Of a stretch of DNA of 64,000 bases, positions 16,741 to 28,154 are shown one piece after another. The stretch covers positions 1-64,000 of the forward strand of contig VCJN01001064.1 of NCBI GenBank assembly GCA_006384855.1, written 5' to 3'. The stretch comes from Tetraselmis striata (taxonomy: Eukaryota > Chlorophyta > Chlorodendrophyceae > Chlorodendrales > Chlorodendraceae). Each line of letters starts with the position of its first letter. Position 1 is the first letter of the stretch. Made by a program: the position numbers and the translations under genes. The notes beneath the pieces are model-generated. The model worked only from the letters and a program-made list of their open reading frames with translations, made no database searches and was not told the origin of the DNA.

Positions 16741-17560
16741 AGAATTAACTCAGTAGCGCACGTCACGCACGCGCACATGTGAACAATCACCCGTGCTTCC
16801 GCCCTTCAAGCAGGCAAGGTACAACTCTCGCCTATTGCGATCCTCGTCTCTCACGCTGATCTCCATCCGGCTGCTACATACACCGTCACTCATATCGTGC
16901 ACATGCTCAGCCTTTGCGTCTTACCTATGCAAGACGAGGGAAAAGGCATGCCCAACACGTGGGAGCGCCCTCAAGTAGCACGCAATCGGCGCCATGGCTG
17001 GCCAGCTGCGCGCAGCACGCGCTAAGTGATGACGCAAGTGCATGCGCGCGCCACGCACGATGCCGCGTCTGCTTTATGTGCTGCCCTTGTGTAATTTGTC
17101 TCATAAGATGCTATACTGCTACTCAGCTGCGGTTACAGTGTTAGTCATGCGCCCCGTACCAGCGGCAGTATATTACTTCCTCATCTGTAGGTAACGGTCC
17201 TGCTTAGGGGACGACGGTCCCGGTTGGAGATCTTACATAGGGGTCATACATAGGGACACTGGCGTCCCGCCCTGGGAAGCCGTGGGGGCCCGCCGCCTGC
17301 TTAACATATATTGTAGCTCGCCAGTAAAGACATACTTCTCCACAGAGTCCAGCTGCCCAAAGGAAAGCAGCCGTACACCTTGCCACAAAGACCAGCCTCC
17401 CGAAGCGGAGCTGCTGTACACTTCGCCAATAAATCCTACACTTGACCACAAACTTCAGCAAGGGCTTGGCTGTAGGTCTCCTCGTGCCCTGCCTAGGGCT
17501 GTGACTAGGGTACGAAACATTAAACAACCAGGCTCTCTATGTGGGGTTGCAACCAGGGTA
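16740..17560 (-). repeat. Right long terminal inverted repeat
   Basis: Reverse complement of the left arm. Matching landmarks include a block around 16970-17000 against about 11870-11900, and the outer block 17440-17520 against 11330-11400. The arms have diverged by small indels and substitutions, so the element is not recent. Confidence 0.6.
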
Positions 17561-17571
17561 TGAAAGCCTAG

Positions 17572-20097
17572 TGCCTCGGGCAAATATGTTGTATGGTATA
17601 TATACAACACGAGTATACAACACGGGTCGCGTCGGCATCATTGACGGATTTTAATTACATACTACTAATACTACGCGGGCCGCGCTCCTAACAGAAGCGT
17701 CGCCCTCTAAGGTGTTGTAGCTCGCTGAACCAGCATCACACCACCGGGTCCGGCCAGGGCACTGCGGAGGAGCAACCAACAGCCGCCAGCCGACCGGGGA
17801 AGGAAAGTCTTGAGGTACGGGGTTTGGGTACGGGGAGGGTTGCCCGGTGGCGGCCTAGTCCGCGCGGCGGTTGACGCCGTACACCGCGAGCTCTTGGGCG
17901 GTCATGCGGCGGTGCCGGGTCCAGCATGCGACGCCCTTGCGCCTCTTGCTCGGGATGCACAGAGGGATGTCGCAGTCCGGGCACTTGTAGGACGTCCAAC
18001 CCACATTGTCGTCGTCCACACGGCACATAGTGCAGCGGGCTTGCTTGGTGGCGTTGTCGTTGCCGGGGCGTTTGCCGAGGTGCATGATGCTGTGAGTCAC
18101 CGCGGGTGGCTCGTTGGTGATGTCGGCCAGTACGCGCTCGGTCCTGCGAGTCGGCTCCACCTCCCATGTCAGCCCATTGTATATCAGGGACTTACACATC
18201 AGGTCGTCGAAGTTGACAACGGTTGACTCTTTGAGTGGGTGGTGCCTCGGGAGGTGGTGCTTCGCGAGCTTCCAACAGTCGGTGACGTGAATGCCGGCCA
18301 TGGTGGTATGCAGGCGGAACCATCAGTCATGCGTCAGCCACAACTCCTCCAACATCAGGTCTTGCTGGCGGCTCTGGTTGTGGTTATCGACGCGCGGGCT
18401 CCGAGCAAAGAACTGCGAGACCATGTCTGGACGAGGTATGGGCCAGGTGGTGATGTTGTTGAGGTCGTCAGCCCAACGTTGAACGTACGGCTCGCCATCG
18501 TGCACCCCCAGCTCCCTCCGCAGCCAGAAAGAATAACACCCTCCTCCTGTTGTACTTGTGTCCGATTGCCATCAGGCCCACACCCTCAACAGTGGAGCGG
18601 AGAACCATGCGACTGCCGGCGAGCTTGTCCTTCAGGTGTGACTCCAGGTAGGCCTAGGGGTACAGAGAGTGGGATGTCTTGACACAGCCAAGGAAGTGCC
18701 GGCCTGTCTTATCCACAGCGACTGCGGCCTGTCACAACCATCCGGCAAAAGAATCAGTTTCACACATTCACATGCATGCATGCACTGCACTGAATTGATA
18801 TCTATGTTGTTGTACCTTGACAGATGCAAACCAGCTGTCGCCCAGCACAGTTGCGCCTGCAGGAGCAGAGCGCTCAGCCATCCGCAGGGTGCAGGCGGCG
18901 GTCACACACAGCTCAGGTGCGTGCTCCTTCAACCTCATAGCATCCCTGCCCTCCTGGATCTCAAAATGAATCATGACACCAGTCGCACAATCTCACGCCG
19001 TCTTGCCCTCGGTGCCCAACAGCTTGGGCTTGCCCTTGATGAAGGATATGTTGGCTAGACCGCCAGTCTTGGTGGAGCGTGGCTGGTACGCGCTCATGGC
19101 CTCGTCGAAGGTGATCCACACCCCCATCACCAAGCATCATCATCCTGTTGCGGTTGAAGTCCTCCACCATCTGAGTGAACATCTGCCATGTGTCTGGGCC
19201 AGCTCCAGGTGCCGCCTTGCTGAACTTGACCAGGGCACGGATGTGTTGAGTGTCACAGGAATCGAGACGCCGGGTGACGGAGCAGGATCGGCGACGAGGT
19301 GCGGTGGCACGGGGTTCTGACGGGACTTGGGGTTGGGCACTGGGGCACGACGGACAGCCGGCGCCGCCGCGAGAGGCGCCACGACACCATGGGCACTTCC
19401 GGGGCAAACAGGAGCTGACGGGAAGGGCATAGCTTGTCTCGGCTCCGTGAAGGGGACCGTCGACAGTGCTCTGGCCTGCGGGGCGTAGGCGAGTCAGTTG
19501 TTTTTGTAATATTTGAAAAAATTCAAATTCTGCGAGGGGACAGACGCAATCGCACGGCCGCGCCACCCACACACGTCGACAAAATCACCACAAGCCGACG
19601 ATATACTGTCCAGGCAAGGTATTAGACGAGTGCATGGTGGTAGAGGAGACACACCTGGGGCAGGGCGCCAGCGCCGGTGGGTTGCAGCTTCAGCACGTTG
19701 GTGGTCTCGCATGGCTCTGTGCCGTCATCCCACCTGATGCGGAACTTGTTGCTGGCGACCGACTCGACGACGTTACCAAACTTCAAGGCCATGTGTTGGC
19801 GTACTCTGCCGAGGGCAGCGGGTTCAAATGGCCCTCGACGGGCGGCCACATGGCTGTTGATCTCGATAGGTTTCCTCATGGTGGAGAGGTGGGTGGGTGG
19901 TGGGGGCCGCCTTGTGCTGGCCGATAGGCGCACTCCAGCGGGGCCGGGTCAACTTAAGTATACTATTTGGCGCTCGGGGGACCTCCCCTGACACCCTGGC
20001 AGTCATCATGCCAGTTTTGCCCATAGTACTGGGCCCATACTTTTTGTTGTATATATACATCATTTGTTGTATATATACAACATTTTTGCCCGAGGCA
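17572..20097 (-). mobile_element. piggyBac-like DNA transposon, nearly whole
   Basis: The 2.53-kb element has matching ends starting TGCCTCGGGCAAAWATGTTG, with a nearby palindrome GTTGTATATATACAAC. It is flanked on both sides by CTAG (17568-17571 and 20098-20101). A four-base palindromic duplication fits the piggyBac superfamily in length, although the usual target is TTAA. One minus-strand transposase gene with introns fills the interior. The good preservation of ends and gene suggests recent activity. Confidence 0.75.
17855..19879 (-). pseudogene. piggyBac-type transposase (DDE_Tnp_1_7-like), with stops
   Basis: The start is ATG at 19879 (MRKPIEINSH). Exon 1 ends at 19655 with a GT donor and encodes a Tudor-like piece (FGNVVES...FRIRWDDG). 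Downstream exons carry TFDEAMSAYQPR and KGKPKLLGTEGK, then LGDSWFASVK before a GT-AG intron, VDKTGRHFLGCVKTSHSLYP, and THD-WFRLHTTMAGIHVTDCW. These match the order of conserved blocks, including the first two catalytic Asp, of piggyBac transposases. The C-terminus is a Cys/His cluster (CTMC, CPDC, CW, H). Three in-frame stops are visible at about 18993-18995, 18654-18656 and 18323-18325. Splicing of the 19.2-19.6 kb part is not certain. Confidence 0.7.
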
Positions 20098-20689
20098 CTA
20101 GCTGACCAGGTAGATTATGGACTGTCTCGGCCATTATGCGCTCGCGGACATGGTGGACGCTATGGCACCACCAATGCGACATACTCGGTTGTTTTACCAT
20201 TGGGACGCAGAAGTTCCGCAGGCACGAAGACGAAACACACACTACATGCCAAATAGAACAATGAGAATAGTATTAAGTTATCAACGCAACTTGTGATGAG
20301 TTCATCCAAGGTGAGCTGGGTTGTTCGCTAATAGAGCGCCATATGCTGACACAATGGACATGCATATGTTTGTCTACTGCATGGATGAACTTTTCTATTG
20401 TAGAAACTGATGTTCAGCACTTAGACACATCAAAGCATGACGACAGTTGACTAGCGCTGCTTAATGCCAAAAGTGTTGCCTGCTGCAGATGAGTCAGAGC
20501 AGCACAGCATCAAAGCTAGTAATCGTTACACAATGTTGCGGCAACAACATGCGGCCCAAAACAGCGGACAGCCTCATGCAAGAGCTGCAGATCTCTCATC
20601 GTTTTACTGTCATTTAGACAGCTCAGTTCACCCGTGCGTGTATAGTATAGGCAGCGCATAGCTGGCAATCCTTTTGTCCAGGCGGTGAC

Positions 20690-21080
20690 GACAAGCCGCA
20701 GTTGTTTGCAATCCTTCAAGCGCATTCAGTGTCACCGGTACAAGACGCATCGAAAATCCATATTGCGTTTCGAAAACACGTAAAAGTACGGATTACCGCG
20801 ACACCAATATGATAATCCGTAGTAAGTAGCTAATTCGTTATATTACCGTCTATTGATCATAAGAATGACCTAACGTAAATGATGCACGCGGAGTAATCCA
20901 TAATCAATGAACAATACCCAATCAAACAATGTTTTTCGTGCTTTCCGATATATATTCGCACTACGACCAAGATGTATCTGTCAGTTTTCTTTCAAAATCA
21001 TCCAAACCATCGACACATCGTTTTCCATTTCTATTCTGATCAATTTCTAATTGAACTTCCATCAAAACAAATTGGTTGGT
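20690..21080 (+). repeat. Low-GC dispersed repeat, copy A
   Basis: It aligns over nearly 400 bp with 22678-23050. Shared landmarks in order are gtgtcaccg, gctaattcgttata, gatcnnaagnatgacctaa, taatccatnatcaatg, tcaaacaatg and aagatgtatctg. Identity looks like about three quarters by eye. Confidence 0.6.
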
Positions 21081-21829
21081 TACACTGCCTGAGAGCCCTA
21101 TGTTGTTGTTGTTGTTGATCCTGGCGACCAGGTAATGGCTTGCTATGGTTGCTAATCAGCCCCACCCTAGTAGGCCCTCGCTGATAGGACCGCTGACCAT
21201 CAACACTGGCAGAGCGAGCCAGTCGCCCCCATTGAAATCGCAACCAACCGCGGACGGCAAACAAATCAAATGCCTGCTGACACAGTGCCCTCACTGGAAG
21301 GTTGACGTGTTGTGGAGGACGCGGGCGACTTTGCGCTATCAGTTGTCACGCGGCGGGCGGGTCGCCTCGATTGCTCTTTGCCCTGCCGTCTAGGAACCGG
21401 CTTGCTCGCGTTGACTTGTGGTGGACCACCTGCTCCGTGACATAGCGCACCGCCTGCAGCGGGTACACGGCGATTGACACCGCGGCTCGGTACCTGCGCA
21501 CATGGCCGCTTCCGTTAGAGAAGCAAGGGAGGGGCGTGTAAACCAGGGATGGGGTGGGGGTGGGGGGTGCGGGTGGACAACACCCTGCTAGGCCATAACC
21601 AGAAGGACACATGGGGGAGGGGGGCGTACTGTACACCCAATTAAGGCTTTTGGGTACCAGCAGCGGCCATCATGCCTAAGTTACCCATATATATAAAAGG
21701 GGATTTTATAGACGGGGTCACCTGCGAGCCGCACTATATAGTCCGGGTCACCGCTGACCCAATAGTTAAATAGACAGTAACATTCAATTATGTTTGCAAG
21801 CAAAAAAATACGAATGGTTTTGCAGCAAT

Positions 21830-21990
21830 GAAACGGATGATCCGTATAACATTCGTGGTCAATTTGTTATATTACCAGACTAATGTCATTTTTCAATCTT
21901 CACGTCATGCGTTTTCGATACGTGTTGCATCGGTGACACGGAATGCGGTAGAAGGGTGGCAAAACACCACTCGTCGTAGTCGTAGTTGTA
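21830..21990 (-). repeat. Low-GC dispersed repeat, inverted fragment
   Basis: The segment carrying tgacacggaatgcggtagaa and then aaaacaccac matches 22680-22760 in reverse complement. Together they form an inverted pair about 700 bp apart, which may be the two ends of one element. Confidence 0.55.
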
Positions 21991-22677
21991 GTCGTAGTCA
22001 TAGTAAATGCAGAACGACAGGATACCGCGAACCCAAAGCGGGATTACGGTAAATGGTAACCAAATAATGGTGCCATTGGATCAAAGCAGTATCATCGACG
22101 GTAACCAGCCGTTAACTGAGAATGTGCAAGTCAGTAAATAAATCCCAACAATCAGACGGCAACATACTCTTTTGGGGTAGATATCATCCAGCAAAGAACA
22201 GCCATGTGTGTTCATATACTGTTGTACCCGGATACTCGCAGCGACAGCGACAGCGACACTAGCAGCGCAGCGCAGCGACCACATGCATGTAATACGGCGT
22301 TATCCATCGTAGCGATCACACTGCTCGACAGCAGTACCATCGGAATCAGATCGATGAGTACTACTGCAAATGCGTGCCTACATAGGAATATAAATTAACG
22401 GATAGTATGACGTTATTATTTAGGATATATACCCATGAATTATCATACTATTATTGGATCGATCATTCCCAGTAGCCCTTGGTTTCAGGCTTATATCTCT
22501 CTTTTGCTAGGAAGTTTTCAGACTTACTTTAAGTTCTGCTTTTAGTGCGCATATTTTAAAACACCGATGTAAGAAGATAATCATTCCGAGTAGCGGTTGA
22601 TGATGAAGCTGAAATACAGCAGAGCCCTCGATATACTTTCGCGTTGATGGACATCCTTTTTTCCCCTCAGCGGGCAG

Positions 22678-23100
22678 TGGCTACGACGAGCCGTGGTGTT
22701 TTGCCAACCTTCTACCGCATTCCGTGTCACCGATACAACACGGATCGAGAACGCCTCAAGTGCGGATTGCCGCGTAATCAGTGTGATACTCGGTAGTCGC
22801 TAATTCGTTATAATGTTATCGTCTGTCGATCCTAAGGATGACCTAATGTAAATAATGTAGGTGAAGTAATCCATCATCAATGGACAATACCAACTCAAAC
22901 AATGTACTCAGTGCTTTCCGAAACAGATTCGCAATACAACTAAGATGTATCTGCCAGTTTTTCCAAAGTAATACAAAGTAGCAACACATTTGTATCCCAT
23001 TCTGCTATTTCTAAATGCCGTACTTCCGTCATAACAGACTGTATAGTCTGACAGTGGTAGTAAAGTAATACAATTACGCACACTTTTCCAATTATGTTGC
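22678..23100 (+). repeat. Low-GC dispersed repeat, copy B
   Basis: Partner of copy A (direct) and of 21830-21990 (inverted at its left end). No coding potential is seen. Confidence 0.6.
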
Positions 23101-23217
23101 TGCACTCGCTATCGTTACTATACAGCAACAGCCGTCTGGTATAACGCTACCGGTGCAATGCTTTAGGGGGACGGGGGGGGGGGGGGGGGGGGGGGGGTGA
23201 GGGGGGGAGTGCGTGCA

Positions 23218-26200
23218 TCAATGCCAGGTACAAGTACACCCATGTGTGCGGTGGTGGCGCAGCGCGCAAGGCCCCGCGTACCTCAGGACTGAGATGACCA
23301 AGAAGCACAGCATGGCGCCGAGAGTGATCACCTGCGCGACGAGTCAATACGTCAGAAGCTGCCATGAACTCCAGGGATGACGGAAACCCAACTCGGGGTT
23401 GGCGAGAGTCGGGTCGTGCAATACAGAGAGGTGGCACGCGGCACGCGCGCGGGACGACATTGCGGGGCAGGCGGGGCGCAGACCAGAGTGACGGGGACGA
23501 TGGAGAGGACGGCGTGCTGCATCAAGGGCGCCGCAGTGACTCCCGTGGCGACCGCGTTGGCGACGGTGAGGGCGGCCGCGACCGCAATGTGCCTGCGGAG
23601 GGAGCGGGGGGGGGGGGGGGGGGGAGCGGTATTGGGGGCCACCCGAGACGATCCGCAGTGCTGCGGCTCGAGGGCTGCGACAGGGGAGGCGTATTGGGAA
23701 GGGGGGCGTGGTTGCCGGATCCCCACCGGCGCATGGCGGACTTGAGGATCGGCGGGTGCGCCAGCGAGCGCCGCAGCAGCGACAGGCTGAAGTTCTCGAG
23801 CTCGTACGCCAGCGCCATCTGCTCCGGCGCCAGCCGCAGCGGCTTCAGGCTGGCGCCCGTGATGGGGTCCTGCAGCTCTTCATCGCTCCTGCGCGCAGCG
23901 TACTGCACGTCAGGAAGCATGCGGACATGACAATGACGACGACAAACGCCGGGGTGGGAGGGGGCCAGGCCTCCGCAGTGTCAATCGGCAAGCTCTACCT
24001 CCACACATATATACAAACAGTTTGACATCATCAATGCCATTAACACAGTAAACCATCAAAACCTCTCCTCAGCAAATGACAGTGCGCTTATTTCACACCA
24101 CTCAACTGCCAGTAAAATTCAATTGGGTGCATGTAGCTCGGGGGACAAACAGAATCAATGTGACATGTTTTGCGCAATCAGTTTTGCATCTCGTTTGGCA
24201 TTCTGTAATATATTCGTGATGCCTCCAGATGAATTACTGGATAAATACAGGCTTTTGTTTTTATTCATGAGGGGGTCAAAAGCGGCAATGTATATGGCAA
24301 ACCCAGCGCATATGGGCACAGGTATGTGTATATCGCCCCCGTACCTGTACCTGAAACTTACGACTTGTTCCCCTGGAGTTGCCAATTTGGTTAGTCGGGG
24401 GTTACTAACCACGGTTGAGAACCCGAAAGTTTCTTGAAATGCGACGACTTGGACAAGAGACCCCGACTGTCAACTAGTTCGAGTAAAAAGTAAAAAGTCG
24501 CCGGGTTGGCCTGCTGCGCTCAAAACACCTCAATACCAGTGTTATTTGTGGTGAGTGTATGGAGTCCCTCACTAGGAGTCCACATCATCAGCAAGTCGCA
24601 AGCTAATAACCACACTTAGTTAGTAACCAGTTATTATCACCCCCTCCCCCAATAATCGGAGTTGCCGGCGACACCGCAGGCATACGGGCGGTATGATCTG
24701 CCAGCGAGTAACGGGATGAACGATGGGAGGTATGGCGAGGAGTAATACCGCGCAATTTAAGGGGCAAAATATCATCAACTGTAGGATGGCAGTTGCTCAG
24801 TAAGTAGGCAGTACAGAGGCAGCGGGCCGCACGTGCGCTGCCGCTGGATGCCCTCCTGAATCGCGTCATGCGTCTCCTTACTCTTGATCGGAAAGAGGAA
24901 GAGCTTGATGAGGAAGCCGACGGCGTAGCAGGTGAGCGGCACAAAGATGAACATCCCGCGGATGTACAGCTGCACGGCCTTTGGCTGCGCGAGGGGCGCC
25001 GCGTGCGGGAGGTCAGTATGCCGTCTAGGTGATGGGGAGCTCAGTGTGTGATGGGGCGATGTACCCTGTGGGGGGGAGGGGGGGGGAGTTGGTAGCTGTA
25101 ACCACGCTACAGGTGTGATTTTTCTAAACACGCTATGTTTACTTGGCTATATTGGTTGAAAAGCCCGCTACTATATTTTAGATATAATGATGTTTTTCCT
25201 CAAATATGTTCTTTGTTTTTCTCGTGAAGTAGAAGAAAATAACATCGCTCGAAATGTATCAGAATATAAAACGAATATATCACGGAACAACCGGATTGAT
25301 GGTTCAGAACAATTCATTTTCTGAATCCCACGAACCCACTGTAATGGTACAGTGTATACCTGTGGCTGGGTCACCAGGTCAACGGGCTCCACGAAGCCCA
25401 CCGCCTTGAGCAGCGCGAGGGGGATGGCGGTCGCGGGGATGGCGACAAACTTGGGGATCAGCGTGGCGTACACGCTGAAGATGGCCTCGTTGCGCACGCC
25501 GTAGAGCAGCTGTGAGGGGAGTTGCAATCGAATCGCAAGGTGGGGGGACATCGTCAGCGCCATCATACTTAAGATGGCTTCAAGGGCAGTCAAGGCCGTC
25601 AGAAAGGGCCCCACTGTGGATGGGATATAGCACTTGTACCTAAAGGCCACGAATCGATGCGTTACAACATGGCCTCTATCCAGCAGGTGTTAACAACCTG
25701 GGGGATCCTTTCTATGGTGCGCAACCTTTTGGCGACATTTCCTCGCAAAAACCGCTTAATCATACAGTACATTCGTCCTACATCCGGTCCGGCGCATTTC
25801 GAGAAAACCCTCTCGCATCACCCTCACGACAAAACATGAGCTGACTCAGGCCGGCGACAACTGAGAGACCCCGCCCGGCCGCCGTTGGGACGGGGATCAT
25901 TGCGAGGTGTCGGACAAGGATTGCTCACATATAATGTGCAATGTGTTCGGGTTCGCGGGTCCGAAATAAGGTTAACTATTATTTTGCACCATCAAGTCAA
26001 GATATATCCCAGCTATAGTCTTATTCGTGCTGCAATCTTGTATCGGAATCCCGGATAAATATCGCCTGTTTCTTTCCGCAGGCGCCAGGGGGGGGGGGGG
26101 GGGGGGGTTAATGAACAACAAAATAGATGACCCCAAAGCGTGATTAAGGCAATGATTGGAGTACACTGCGGATGCTACATTTTACGTTCACTCTATTCTA

Positions 26201-28119
26201 AAAACGAAAGGGTGAAAAGTGACCCCCCAAAACTGCTGAAAACAAACAAAACTAAAGAAAATCGTAATATCAGTCTCCATTTCAACCCTAAAAACCCCTC
26301 TAGGAAGGAGCAGCCCGCCGTTCCTCTGTAGAAAGTCTTTACGGGTCGTTCCTATCAATGGCAAAACAGATTGTCAGCAACGGCCTGGGAGGTGGGGGCG
26401 GGGGGGGGGGGGGGGGGGGGGTGCCTCGTCGTAGTCGATGATGTCCGACAGCACCGAATTGATGAGGAACATGCCGCCCAGCGGGACGCCGTTGAGCAGC
26501 GCGACGACCGCCATGCGCAGGTTCTGCCCCTCCTGGGGGATGAAGAACAGCAGGTTGGTGGCCACGTTGCTGAAGTTGTAGAGCAGCCAGGCGCGGTACT
26601 TGCCCAGCCGGGAGGCGAGCCACAGCCAAAAGGCGCTCGCCCCCACCGCGGCCAGCAGCAGGCACGCGATGCAGATGCCCATGTACACCTGCGCGCGCCG
26701 GGCAGACGTCGCACATCCGTTAGGGCGAGGAGCACATGACCGCCCTAGCATGACGCCAGTGCAGTCCGAGAGACAAAATAGAATCATATTCACAGAGGTT
26801 GATTTGAACACTACATAGATGGGGAAGACATAATGCCCCTTCATCAAAATTCAAACTTCATTCCCGGGTGAACCAGGCTAGCTGTTTAACGGCCTGGCTG
26901 CGCAAATCCGCACAGGGTCCACTAAGTAGCGTGTAGCATGCATCCCTCTGAAGGCCAATGCCCGTACCCGCGCCCTGCATTCGCTGTAAACTACTGTATT
27001 AGACATGCTCACGAAGAAGGGAAAACAACGATTGCAGTATATAAAAGTCCATCGGTACCAACACGAAACCACCACGGAATCGCGGACTCGATGCTGCAAT
27101 TCGATCCCTTATTGTTTTGGCAAAAAGTCATCTGATATCTGGGCATAAATCCTGCATGAGTAGGGTCGCTATGGACAGTCCTGTATGTACATCATACCTT
27201 TTTTTAATTCCGCCTTGTACACCGATTAGTCCGGTAGATATGAGACATGCAGTACATGCTCGTAGTAATGATAGGTGCTTTGACGCCTTTGAGTCAGGGC
27301 GGTTGGGTAGTAGACTACTAAGCCCTACGTGCTTTACACGTATACAGAGTAATACATATCGAGGGCGGCATACCCCGCCTCCACCTCCGAAGCCCGAGGC
27401 GTCCGGGGACACCGCTGGCAGCAGCTCAAGGTGGGGGGCGTCTCGGCAGCGAGACGGTGGAGCGCAGCCCTGGAGCAGGCTGCGACTTCCGGGGGCACAA
27501 TAAACGGCGGGAAGATGTGCACATACGGCGGTCACGTGATTGCGTGTTCCTGCGGCCGGGCTCGCGCGCGTGCTACAGGCTGGCGCCCCTGTAGTACGCG
27601 CGCAATCCCCCGTACCAGTACAATACTTTTTGTAATTCACACCAGTACAATACGTCACACACCGATACCGGTGATGCGAAACTAGCAGCAGTAGACTCCT
27701 AAAGTACCGCAGCAGCGGCCACCCCGTACATAGCTATATGTTGACCGACAGAGGCCCCACCCCACGCGCTTTAATTAGTAGTGGATCCTATGCGGGTTTA
27801 GGGTTTGGCGAGGGGCGGGCGCCCCCCTGCCGATGCTGGGTAAACACAGCTTGTCGAGGAAAAAATATCTTGATCCAGTTGACACACAGCGGCTCCCACC
27901 TGGGGGTTGATGGGGAAGGGCACGCCCTGCTGGGAGTCCGAGATGAGCACGTAGCGCACGTAGAAGGGGAACATGGAGGTGATGGCGCTCAGGCCGATGC
28001 CCTCCAGGGTCCACGCGATCAGCAGCGACCTGCACCAGGCGGCAGGCAGGACAACATTCAGGTCCGGCGGGGGGCTACCTGGCGCAGGAACATGACTACT
28101 CCTAGCAGGGGATTGAGAT

Positions 28120-28154
<35 letters not shown>

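Larger units (their letters stand above)
11285..17560. mobile_element. Element with ~820-bp diverged inverted ends (foldback/MULE-like)
   Basis: The sequence from about 11285 to 12115 reappears in reverse complement at about 16740-17560, with clear but imperfect identity along its length (for example cacagccctaggcagggcac on the left against its complement near 17485). I found no transposase inside that belongs to the element. The interior (about 12120-16730) is mostly LINE-derived. A long-terminal-inverted-repeat DNA transposon, such as a foldback or Mutator-like element, is the best reading. The exact ends and target duplication are unclear: AGGGTTTAA on the left and AGGGTATGA on the right are only partly alike. 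Confidence 0.6.
20102..23190. other. AT-richer repeat region without genes
   Basis: No gene was recognised. The region contains three related copies of a low-GC repeat, described separately, short G-rich patches at about 21550-21620, and a diverged MITE-like piece near 22530-22580. It separates the piggyBac element from the 3' end of the transporter gene. Confidence 0.45.

Noticed and set aside
11285-17560. Polinton/Maverick-type element suggested by long inverted ends
   Set aside because: No polymerase B, integrase, ATPase or capsid-like gene is present between the arms, and 6.3 kb is too short.
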